Below are positions 9,307 to 17,417 of a DNA stretch of 64,000 nucleotides, in pieces (position 1 is the first letter of the stretch; every line of letters begins with the position of its first letter). The DNA is from Sphingobacteriaceae bacterium (GTDB lineage: Bacteria > Bacteroidota > Bacteroidia > Sphingobacteriales > Sphingobacteriaceae): assembly GCA_029266635.1 (NCBI GenBank), contig JAQSWM010000008.1:1-64000 (forward strand). Reading direction: 5' to 3'. Both the position numbers and the translations under genes were made by a program. The notes beneath the pieces are model-generated. The model searched no databases. It was not told the DNA's origin and worked only from the letters and a program-made list of their open reading frames with translations.

Positions 9307-11304
9307 TTATTGTTTAAATATCCGTGCTGCATAGCCACCACCTGGCGCAAGGCTAATGGTCAACTTTCTGTTCGCCGGGATGTCGATTATCTCATGCCTG
9401 TAATCAGTTGCATTTTTATCGGCATTAATACCGTCACGGAAAATTTCCGCTTTGTATGTTCCTGAGCCAAGGAAAGAGAGATCGAGTTCCAGATTACGCT
9501 TGTCCCAATTGGTCATTGATCCTACGTACCAATCATTGCCCTTCTTTCTGGCAATGCTGACGTAATTCCCAATCGATCCGTTAAGAGCAATAGTTTCATC
9601 CCAAACCTTGGGCACTGAAGAAATGTATTTGGTGCATTCAGGCTCAGCCATGTAGTTGGACGGGTTATCGCAAAGCATATTTAAAGGTGCTTCAAACACC
9701 ACGTATTCGGCGAGCTGGCGGCATCGCGTGCCCTGGCTCATCGGGTCTGACCAGACAGGATGGTAGTTCTTTTTGATGGAGTTGCGCATTGCGCCCTGAG
9801 TGTAATCCATCGGACCGGCAAGCATTCTGATGAAAGGAATGGTTACATCATAAGTTACCTGATCTACAGTATCAGCCGCCCACTTCATCTGCTCCAGGCC
9901 GTGCACTCCTTCAAAGTTTAACACGTTTGGATAGGTGCGGTTCAACCCGGTAGGCTTAAATGCCCCGTGGAAATCTGCCAGCAGCTTGTACTTTGCGCAT
10001 GTGCTTGCCGCACGATAGTAAAAGTCAACCATCGCCTGATCATCGCGGTCCATAAAGTCGATCTTGAAGCCTTTTACACCCATATCCGCGTAATACTTGG
10101 CAACATTCTCCATGTCTTTATCGAAAGCCTCATATCCTGCCCACAGAATAATATCTACATTTCTGGCTTTGGCATAATCAACCAGTTCTTTGATGTTGAT
10201 CTCAGGCACAACCTGAAGTAAGTCTGCTTTCAGGTTCACTGCCCAGCCTTCGTCAAGTATCACGTACTCCATATTGTACTTGGAAGCAAAATCAATGTAA
10301 TACTTGTAAGTATCGTTGTTTACACCCGATTTAAAGTCTACGCCCTTGATGTTCCAGTCGTTCCACCAATCCCATGCAACTTTGCCGGGCTTGACCCAGG
10401 AAATATCCTTAACCCTGGATGGAGAAGCGAGTTTGTAAACAAGATCATTATCTGCAAAATCTTTATCCGAAACCGAAACAGCCATAACCCTCCATGGGAA
10501 ATTTCTACTGCCACCGGACTTTGCGATGTAATCTTCACGGCTTGTAACCAAGCCTTGCAACTTATTATGCCCACCTTGTTGAATCGTTTTCGGCACAGAC
10601 GCAAACACTCCCGATAAGGATGTTGTGCCCACCTTATGATTGAGGTACATACCGGGATAACTTTCCAGATCGGCTTCTGTGATACAAAGCTTTTTGCCAT
10701 GCCCCGCTTCAACAACCAGTGGCAGAAATGCAAGTTTTTTCGGGTCCAGCTTAGAAAGCTTTGCAGTTGTATAGCGATTCTCAAACGAGTTAAAAAACTG
10801 CTGCTCAAAAGTTGATTCGATGCCTTTCTTATTCACAAAGGGAACAATAGCGTTCCGGTCTGTGCTGAAATTGAAGTTTGCTTCTTCTGCCTGTACGTTA
10901 AACTCCGCTTTTTTCGAGGTCGCAAAGCGATAGGCGACGCCTTCATTGTACGCTCTAAACGTCACACTGTAATCGCCCTTGAAATTCAGGGTCAGTTCGT
11001 TGTAGTTGTCTTTGATCTGTGTGCGTTTGTATAAGGGAGTATAAATGCTCTGATTGACATTTCGGGTCTGGTTGGACTTTACAGAAGGGTTTGCTCCCAG
11101 CACCTGCCCTCCCGAAAGGCTCATGGAAATTTCTGAACGATTTACAATGGTATCGCCTTCATGAAGTACCAGGTAATTTAGTTTGCTCTTGGTGTTTACA
11201 ATTGCTTTGAGTTTCCCGTCGGGCGATTTGATGGTGTACGTGCCTGGCTGTGCAAAAACGGCAGAAGATGCCGCGATCAGGACAAAAAATAATAGTGATT
11301 TCAT
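9307..11304 (-). CDS. GH97 family glycosidase, retaining alpha-galactosidase type
   Basis: A 665-residue secreted GH97 enzyme with a Sec signal peptide (first 19 residues, ending VFAQ). The N-terminal beta-sandwich (20-290) is followed by the TIM barrel (WDWWNDWNIKGVDF, 311-324) and a C-terminal beta domain. GH97 has two mechanisms: inverting alpha-glucosidases such as SusB and retaining alpha-galactosidases with an Asp nucleophile. Here the barrel carries GFKIDFMDR with Asp-416 and a later NFEGVHG with Glu-465. These are placed like the nucleophile and acid/base of the retaining type, so alpha-galactosidase or alpha-L-arabinopyranosidase-type activity is favoured. It follows a 173-base gap and is 3 bases ahead of the GH106 gene. 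Confidence 0.88.
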   Translation of the reverse strand: MKSLLFFVLIAASSAVFAQPGTYTIKSPDGKLKAIVNTKSKLNYLVLHEGDTIVNRSEISMSLSGGQVLGANPSVKSNQTRNVNQSIYTPLYKRTQIKDNYNELTLNFKGDYSVTFRAYNEGVAYRFATSKKAEFNVQAEEANFNFSTDRNAIVPFVNKKGIESTFEQQFFNSFENRYTTAKLSKLDPKKLAFLPLVVEAGHGKKLCITEADLESYPGMYLNHKVGTTSLSGVFASVPKTIQQGGHNKLQGLVTSREDYIAKSGGSRNFPWRVMAVSVSDKDFADNDLVYKLASPSRVKDISWVKPGKVAWDWWNDWNIKGVDFKSGVNNDTYKYYIDFASKYNMEYVILDEGWAVNLKADLLQVVPEINIKELVDYAKARNVDIILWAGYEAFDKDMENVAKYYADMGVKGFKIDFMDRDDQAMVDFYYRAASTCAKYKLLADFHGAFKPTGLNRTYPNVLNFEGVHGLEQMKWAADTVDQVTYDVTIPFIRMLAGPMDYTQGAMRNSIKKNYHPVWSDPMSQGTRCRQLAEYVVFEAPLNMLCDNPSNYMAEPECTKYISSVPKVWDETIALNGSIGNYVSIARKKGNDWYVGSMTNWDKRNLELDLSFLGSGTYKAEIFRDGINADKNATDYRHEIIDIPANRKLTISLAPGGGYAARIFKQ

Positions 11305-11477
11305 GTAATTGGTTGTTTTAATTCAGCGGAGGCTGCAGCCGTGAAATTATTGATTTAATTCACAAATGCAGAATTGCTCCGCGGATTTTCGCTGGGCAAT
11401 GCACCTACTTATCAGGTCTTGCCCATCTACAAAAAAGAAGCTTGGTATTCGGGTTCTTTATCAAGGGAGGTCATAAG
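11305..11477. other. Intergenic gap upstream of GH97
   Basis: A 173-base gap between the sulfatase stop at 11478 and the GH97 start. No full promoter or terminator could be recognised. It is, with 5787-5958, one of the two largest gaps inside the 33-kb block, so a secondary promoter here would be a reasonable guess only. Confidence 0.3.
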
Positions 11478-12935
11478 TTAGTTCGGTTTATAGAAAGGGC
11501 TTGGTGCGGGCAGTACAGCTTTAGTTTCATTTAGCCAGGTATTAAGCTTTTGCCTTAGCTCATTTGCTACCTGCGGCTGCTCCTTTATCATATTATGTTT
11601 TTCGGATATATCAGCCCGCAAATTGAACAACTCTTCGTTATCATCCTCGTACCACCTGATTAATTTCCAGTCGCCATCTATAACGGCAGAGCCTGGAACT
11701 CCGCCCTGGTGCGTCCCATAATGCGGGAAGTGCCAGAATAGCGGGCCTCTATCCATCTTCTTGCCCTTCAACAGTGGCACAAAGCTTTTTCCATCAAGAT
11801 TCTGATTAATCGCCTGACTGTTCCCGGTCATTTCAAGCAAGGTGGGGTAAAAATCAGTGCTGATAACAGAGTTGGTATTAACACTTCCTGCTTTCGTCTG
11901 TCCCGGCCATCTTATAATTAGCGGCTCCCGAATCCCGCCTTCATAAAGCCAGCCCTTCCCTGCTCTTAATGGCAAGTTAGAAGTGGGATAGCCTTCGCCT
12001 GTAGACAATCCACCATTATCAGAGAAAAACACGATGATGGTATTGTCGTACAAATTCGCATCTTTTAGCTTCTGCACTACTTTACCCACGGCACTGTCCA
12101 TTGCTTCTACCATAGCGGCGTACGTGGCATTGCTCTGCACCAGGCGTACCTTGCTTTGTTGTTCTACGCCAAACTCATCAGTAAGGCCAAGCCTCTGCCG
12201 TTTCGCTGTATATTTTTCCTCGAGATCCTTCCTGGCTTGCAGCGGTATATGAACAGAGTAAAACGGGAGATAGGCAAAAAATGGTTTGTCGTTGTTTGCA
12301 TCAATAAAATCAGCAGCCTCATTAGCCAGGCGGTCGGGCAAGTGCTCTCCCGGGGGACCGTCTGTCAGCATAGTGTTGCCATATGGCGAAAAATAGCTTT
12401 TTGGCATGCCTGAGCTATTGCCTCCTTTATTAATATCGAAACCCTGATACTGCGGCCAATACTTTTCAGCTTTTCCCAAATGCCACTTGCCTGCGATAAA
12501 AGTACGGTATCCTGCGTCTTTGAATGCTTCTGCCAAGGTGACCTCATCCAAGTCCAGATAAGTTTCATGAGCGGCTGGAAGCTTCTTTCGCGTTGAACTT
12601 TGCCTGCTCTTTGCAGTAATTTCATCCGGCTGTGCACCTCCCACGATGTCGGTGATCCTGGTAGTTGCAGGGTATTTCCCCGTCATAATACTTGCCCGCG
12701 TTGGCGAACACACCGGACACGCCGCATAGGCATTTTTAAACACCATCGATTCCTGTGCAAGCTTTTTGATGTTCGGTGTTTCGTAAAATGTAGTACCAAG
12801 AGGCTCAACATCTGTCCATCCCAGATCATCAATCAAAATAAATAAGACATTCTGCTTAGGCTGACGGCTAACCGACGACTGAGCAAAGGTGCTAAACGGG
12901 CAAACTGCAAGGAAAAGAATGAGAATCTGTTTCAT
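11478..12935 (-). CDS. Secreted arylsulfatase-type sulfatase (S1), Cys-type
   Basis: A 485-residue sulfatase of the S1 formylglycine family, exported by a Sec signal peptide (about 19 residues, ending TFAQ). The metal-binding pair Asp-36/Asp-37 (FILIDDLGW) is present, and the modification motif is C76-S-P-T-R80, the canonical CxPxR form that is converted to formylglycine. Later motifs GKWHLGKAEKYW and FFSDNGGLSTGEG complete the active site. It sits 17 bases behind the next sulfatase in the operon. The sulfated sugar it desulfates cannot be told from sequence. It requires an FGE or anSME maturase encoded elsewhere. Confidence 0.92.
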   Translation of the reverse strand: MKQILILFLAVCPFSTFAQSSVSRQPKQNVLFILIDDLGWTDVEPLGTTFYETPNIKKLAQESMVFKNAYAACPVCSPTRASIMTGKYPATTRITDIVGGAQPDEITAKSRQSSTRKKLPAAHETYLDLDEVTLAEAFKDAGYRTFIAGKWHLGKAEKYWPQYQGFDINKGGNSSGMPKSYFSPYGNTMLTDGPPGEHLPDRLANEAADFIDANNDKPFFAYLPFYSVHIPLQARKDLEEKYTAKRQRLGLTDEFGVEQQSKVRLVQSNATYAAMVEAMDSAVGKVVQKLKDANLYDNTIIVFFSDNGGLSTGEGYPTSNLPLRAGKGWLYEGGIREPLIIRWPGQTKAGSVNTNSVISTDFYPTLLEMTGNSQAINQNLDGKSFVPLLKGKKMDRGPLFWHFPHYGTHQGGVPGSAVIDGDWKLIRWYEDDNEELFNLRADISEKHNMIKEQPQVANELRQKLNTWLNETKAVLPAPSPFYKPN

Positions 12936-12952
12936 ATGTGGTTGGCAAAGTA

Positions 12953-14323
12953 CTATTTAACAGCTTTCTTCAACTTAGCGTACTGCGCTCTTAACTCCTC
13001 CAGCTTTTTGCGGTACTTTGGATCAGCAGCCAGGTTTGTCGTCTCCTTTGGATCTGTTTTAATACTATACAGCTCCTCGTAGTTGTGCTCGATGTACTTC
13101 GTATATTTAAAGTCCTTCGTCACCACTCCTTCTACGGGTGGCAACTGCGTGCTTTTACCATACGTGTGTTCATAAAAGAACTCAGTTCTCGGTGTTGTTT
13201 TGCCAGCCAGGCTGTGGCCCTGCATCCCGGCCGGGATTGGTGCTTTGGCAAGAGACAGGATCGTTGGAGCAATATCAACATTCAGTGCGATCTCGGTGCT
13301 CGGCTTTCCCTGCTGGCTAGTGGGCTTACGCGGATCGTAAATAATCAAAGGAACACGGATCGACTCCTCGTGCTCATACCACTTCCCTTCGAGCCCATGC
13401 TCACCTAGGTAAAACCCATTATCGCCCGAGAAGATGACAACAGTGTTTTTATCCAATCCGAGCTTTTTCAATTGAGCCATCATGTTCCCGATAACCTCAT
13501 CCACCCCGGTTATTAATCTGTAATAATCTTTAACGTGTGCCTGGTAAAGCTCAGGAGTTGAGAAAAATGGCTTCCAGCGGTCCCGTGCGATATTTTCATC
13601 AGTCCTGAAGAAATCGGGAAAACTGTTCCAGTACTTGGGGTCTGCTGTTTCAGGTTCCGGGATAATTACATCCTTGTACAAGTTCTTTAATCTGTCCTGA
13701 ACAATGTATTTTGAAGGTTTGCCATCCTGCTCATGCGGCGCTTTAAACCCTACGGATAAGCAGAACGGGCCTTTCTTGCCGAACTCGTTCAAAAATATTT
13801 CAATATCGTGCCCAACGCTGTCGGTGTTGTGTACTGTTTTGCCTTGCTTGTCTTTTAGCAGGTAATCAGGTTGTGTTTTGGGTGTACAGGTCCAGTAATC
13901 AAAATACTGCGAAGGATGGTTCTTCCCTACCCCGTACTTTCCGATAAATCCAAGTTTATAGCCCTGATCCTTTAAAACAAGCGGATAAGTTTGTTGCAAT
14001 TGCTCCGGCGTAAAGTCGGTGCCGAAATCATTGATTTTATGCCGGGATTCATATTGGCCACTTAATATTGTCGCCCGGCTCACGCAGCATATGGAGGTGG
14101 TTACATATGCGTTTTTGTACATCGTGCCACTGTTCGCAAGCTTATCAAGGTTAGGGGTTTTGATGATTTTATTTCCGGCCGCACCGAGTGCATCCCATCG
14201 GTGATCATCGGTAAGTACAAAAATGATGTTTGGCCGCTCCTGTGCAACAGCTGCTTTCGCCGCCACAAGCGTCGCCAAAATAAGTCCGTAAACTATTCTT
14301 TTCATGTTATTAGTTGCTTTCAT
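12953..14323 (-). CDS. Secreted sulfatase (S1) with atypical CCVSR motif
   Basis: A 456-residue S1 sulfatase. The start may be the ATG at 14323 or the one at 14305 (MKRIVYG), which gives a more compact signal peptide. Metal ligands Asp-39/Asp-40 (VLTDDHRW) are present. The modification motif reads C79-C-V-S-R83, with Val where the CxPxR consensus has Pro. The local sequence (TDDHRWDALG, SGDNGFYLGEHG) resembles the glucosamine-6-sulfatase-like branch, as does the sulfatase at 31570. It is 24 bases downstream of the isomerase gene and 17 bases upstream of another sulfatase. Fold is secure; efficient maturation with the altered motif is uncertain. Confidence 0.88.
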   Translation of the reverse strand: MKATNNMKRIVYGLILATLVAAKAAVAQERPNIIFVLTDDHRWDALGAAGNKIIKTPNLDKLANSGTMYKNAYVTTSICCVSRATILSGQYESRHKINDFGTDFTPEQLQQTYPLVLKDQGYKLGFIGKYGVGKNHPSQYFDYWTCTPKTQPDYLLKDKQGKTVHNTDSVGHDIEIFLNEFGKKGPFCLSVGFKAPHEQDGKPSKYIVQDRLKNLYKDVIIPEPETADPKYWNSFPDFFRTDENIARDRWKPFFSTPELYQAHVKDYYRLITGVDEVIGNMMAQLKKLGLDKNTVVIFSGDNGFYLGEHGLEGKWYEHEESIRVPLIIYDPRKPTSQQGKPSTEIALNVDIAPTILSLAKAPIPAGMQGHSLAGKTTPRTEFFYEHTYGKSTQLPPVEGVVTKDFKYTKYIEHNYEELYSIKTDPKETTNLAADPKYRKKLEELRAQYAKLKKAVK

Positions 14324-14347
14324 TTATTATTCAATACCCTTTTACCC

Positions 14348-15778
14348 TTAACAAACCTGAACTACGTTGATGCCGAGCAATTTTCCCAGCTTGTTGATCT
14401 TTGATGCAATGTGCCCAACGCCAATTGCACAATGGTGCGCCGGACCGTGTGAATTCCAGCTCTCCACAAAAGCTCTCGCTCCTATCGGAAAGCGGTAACG
14501 GCTGTTTGTATTGCCGATTTCGAGGATCGGGCCAGCCACTGATTCAGCCTCCGCAACCAAAAGCATCAGCTTTCCGTCGCTTGTTTCTACCACCGAAAGC
14601 AATGTTACCGGACCGTATTTTACTGTCATCTCAACCGACAGTCCGTTTCCAACTTTTCCATGGTAAACCTTCAGCGGCTTTACCTTTATTTTGCCTTCGG
14701 CGATGTCGAGGTGGCCCGGGCCATCGTGCCCCATCAGCACAACATCGTCTGCAAAATCCATGGCGTAGTATTCGGTGAATGAGCCGCCCACACCGAAGCT
14801 GTCCATGATCTTCATCGCCTGGGCGTTCTTGATCTCATATTCCCCTGCAACAGGGACGTTGTTAGCCGTGAGCAGAGAATTGCCGAGAATCACGGAGGTC
14901 ATGGTATCTTCATTCATCGGGTTGCCCGAGCCTTTGTGATAATAGGCCATTGAGCCGAGCTCGTATTTATCAACCAGTTTATCAAGGGCGACTGACGTTT
15001 TTGCCGCACGCCTCAATTCAAATTCTGAGCAGTCATCCTCAATATCAAAAACTTCCGAGAAGACGGAAAGCTTCTTCGTTACCTCTTCATCAGAAACCTG
15101 CTCCTTAATAGACGATAATTCATCCACCTCCACAATCTCAATGTGCCCTCCAAAAACCGCGTACTGCAGCGTGAGATCGGAATAAATGTCCAGCATACCA
15201 CTGTAATAATTCCCCATCACACCAAGGCGGTTGTGATACATGGTATGGGCGACCTTAGCTGCATCAATCCACTCTTGTACTTCGTTCCAGGTTTCAGGAT
15301 CGTTGTGAAGCGTTCCGGTGATCTGATAAAATGAAATAGCTGCACGTTTAAATACATTGGCAATCTCCGGCACCGGGCAAGCCGAGCAGTAGGCCAGCCA
15401 CTCGCCCGTCATCCGGGTACGGTCGCCTATTTTATTGAAAGTAGCGTAATCTATCGACGGCTCCGGAGCTAAATTCAGCACAATCACAGGCACTTTTGCA
15501 CGCCTTACAACCGGCAACACGGTGGATGAAAGTGCATACGTGGTCACATACAAAAACAGCAGGTCAACATCTTGTCGCCTGAACTCGTGTCCCGCATCAA
15601 AAGCCTTTTCAGGCGTATCAATCAGCCCGAGGTTTACGATCTCAGCTCCATAGCTCGCCAACCGCTCTTCCACAACAGAGACATATCCTTTTAACCTGTT
15701 CTCTAAGCCTTCGAACTGAGCCCAGTATGCCTCAAGCCCGATACCAAATAATCCGATCTTTAAATGATGTTTTTGCAT
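14348..15778 (-). CDS. L-arabinose/L-fucose isomerase-like protein, cytoplasmic
   Basis: A 476-residue protein without a signal peptide, so it acts in the cytoplasm, unlike its neighbours. It begins with a Rossmann-like segment (KIGLFGIGLEAYW, 7-19) and continues through motifs typical of sugar-ketol isomerases of the arabinose/fucose isomerase superfamily (LFLYVTTYALSS, GHDGPGHLDIAEGK). Such enzymes interconvert an aldose and a ketose after uptake. Within this locus a monosaccharide released outside, perhaps L-rhamnose or L-arabinose, would be a natural substrate, but that is inference. It lies 94 bases after the GH20 gene and 24 before a sulfatase. A distant, non-canonical isomerase is the best call. 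Confidence 0.65.
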   Translation of the reverse strand: MQKHHLKIGLFGIGLEAYWAQFEGLENRLKGYVSVVEERLASYGAEIVNLGLIDTPEKAFDAGHEFRRQDVDLLFLYVTTYALSSTVLPVVRRAKVPVIVLNLAPEPSIDYATFNKIGDRTRMTGEWLAYCSACPVPEIANVFKRAAISFYQITGTLHNDPETWNEVQEWIDAAKVAHTMYHNRLGVMGNYYSGMLDIYSDLTLQYAVFGGHIEIVEVDELSSIKEQVSDEEVTKKLSVFSEVFDIEDDCSEFELRRAAKTSVALDKLVDKYELGSMAYYHKGSGNPMNEDTMTSVILGNSLLTANNVPVAGEYEIKNAQAMKIMDSFGVGGSFTEYYAMDFADDVVLMGHDGPGHLDIAEGKIKVKPLKVYHGKVGNGLSVEMTVKYGPVTLLSVVETSDGKLMLLVAEAESVAGPILEIGNTNSRYRFPIGARAFVESWNSHGPAHHCAIGVGHIASKINKLGKLLGINVVQVC

Positions 15779-15872
15779 AAACTGTTAAGCGCAGCAGGAA
15801 ATACTGCACGATTTACAATGGTTGGCTAAAACTGAAAAAAAGTAAGCACAAGGCTGTCATGCACTGTTATGA

Positions 15873-17414
15873 TTAATCCCACTTGTAATCTGCTGGCACT
15901 TCAGAGCGCAAGCCGGGACCAAACTCATATCCCAGCTTCTCAAACCTGGATTTCTTGTCCTGCACAATCTTGTAAAAAGAAGCAAACGACATTAACCCGC
16001 CTTTATGCCACATCTGTTCCGAAAGCGCAAATATCCGTGGGAATACACGCTGATCAATCATTGACTCTGTTACATTGTTGTCTCCCCAAAGCGCTGCACT
16101 CATGCCCAAAACCAGGGGCTTGCTGCTTGATAGATTTGACGGATTTTTGTTGTAAGTATCCGAAATATCAAACGTGCGGCTTTCCTTGTAACCTTTCCAG
16201 GGCGTCACCGGGAAATTCAAATAGCTGTAGTAATTGGTTCCGCAAATAACCTCGTGACCTCTCGCAATTGCCTGCTCCAACCCGGTATTTTTATGCGCTC
16301 TCCAGTTCCACCAATGTATCACCACATTATCCGGCAGCTTGTAGCCTTCAGAATAAAGCACATCCTCCCAGAAGATGGCTTTCTTTCCTTTCGACTTTAA
16401 ATAATCAGCAATCTGCGCCGAGAAATACAGTTGCAATTCTCCGCTGTTTTTTAGGTTTTCACGCTTGATCAATGCCTGGCAGTCGGGGCATTTATCCCAG
16501 TTTCCCTTCGGAGCTTCATCGCCGCCCGTGTGGATGTAGGCAGATGGGAAAAGCGCACACACTTCATCCAGCACATCTTTCAGAAACTCCATTGTGTGGG
16601 GCTTGCCTGCGCAAAAGATATTTTGGGTGAAGCCGGCATCGCCCTTAATGTGAGTTGTATCGCCAAAACAGCTTAGCTCAGGGTAAGCAATAATGGCTGC
16701 TTCAGCATGTCCTGGCATGTCAATTTCGGGAACAACCGTAATGTTGCGATTAGCGGCGTAGCGGATGATCTCCCGCACATCATCCTGCGTATAAAATCCC
16801 TGCTGCTCTTTTCCCTGGCTCACAAAAGCGCCGGTACTGGTAAGCTTCGGATATTTCTTAATCTCAAGACGCCAGCCCAAGCCTTCGGTAAGATGCCAGT
16901 GAAAAACGTTCATCTTCATCATCGCCATCGCATCCAGGTACTTTTTAATCGTTGAGACTTTTTGATATTGCCGCCCTGAATCAAGCATAAAACTCCTGTA
17001 AGAATACTTCGGAGCATCCTCTATCAAAGCACAAGAAATGGTTGTGGAAGTACCTGATGGAAAGAGTTGGCTGAGCGATTGAAGTGCATAGAAGAAGCCA
17101 GCGTCCCCAGCCGCTGTAACTTTTATCTGTTTAGGCTGTACATCGAGCACATAGCCTTCAGCAGGGATATTTTTGTCGACAGTAAGGCTGATGGCACTCT
17201 TGCCTGATGTAACATTTACTGAAATACCACGAGCTGCCAACATGCTACTCAGATAACTGACAGCATAGCTTTTTGAATCAGGCACAGACACAGAAACCTG
17301 CTTGCCAAAGCTGAATGTACCCTTTTGAGCCTTCAAGCTTTGAGGCGTAGGAAGAATATGCTGGGCCTGCGATGCGGTGGAAAGAGCTAAAAGAATGATC
17401 AGGATAAAGCGCAT
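15873..17414 (-). CDS. GH20 beta-N-acetylhexosaminidase
   Basis: A 513-residue exported beta-N-acetylhexosaminidase. After the signal peptide (about 17 residues, ending ASQA) comes the small GH20b domain (to about 135), then the catalytic barrel from YSYRSFMLDSGR (138-149). The barrel has FHWHLTEGLGWRLEI (171-185) and the catalytic pair D299-E300 in HTGGDE, which perform substrate-assisted hydrolysis of terminal beta-GlcNAc or beta-GalNAc. It starts 3 bases after the GH106-like stop, indicating coupled translation. Its presence shows the target glycan includes N-acetylhexosamine. Family is certain; GlcNAc versus GalNAc cannot be decided. Confidence 0.95.
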   Translation of the reverse strand: MRFILIILLALSTASQAQHILPTPQSLKAQKGTFSFGKQVSVSVPDSKSYAVSYLSSMLAARGISVNVTSGKSAISLTVDKNIPAEGYVLDVQPKQIKVTAAGDAGFFYALQSLSQLFPSGTSTTISCALIEDAPKYSYRSFMLDSGRQYQKVSTIKKYLDAMAMMKMNVFHWHLTEGLGWRLEIKKYPKLTSTGAFVSQGKEQQGFYTQDDVREIIRYAANRNITVVPEIDMPGHAEAAIIAYPELSCFGDTTHIKGDAGFTQNIFCAGKPHTMEFLKDVLDEVCALFPSAYIHTGGDEAPKGNWDKCPDCQALIKRENLKNSGELQLYFSAQIADYLKSKGKKAIFWEDVLYSEGYKLPDNVVIHWWNWRAHKNTGLEQAIARGHEVICGTNYYSYLNFPVTPWKGYKESRTFDISDTYNKNPSNLSSSKPLVLGMSAALWGDNNVTESMIDQRVFPRIFALSEQMWHKGGLMSFASFYKIVQDKKSRFEKLGYEFGPGLRSEVPADYKWD

Positions 17415-17417
17415 AGG

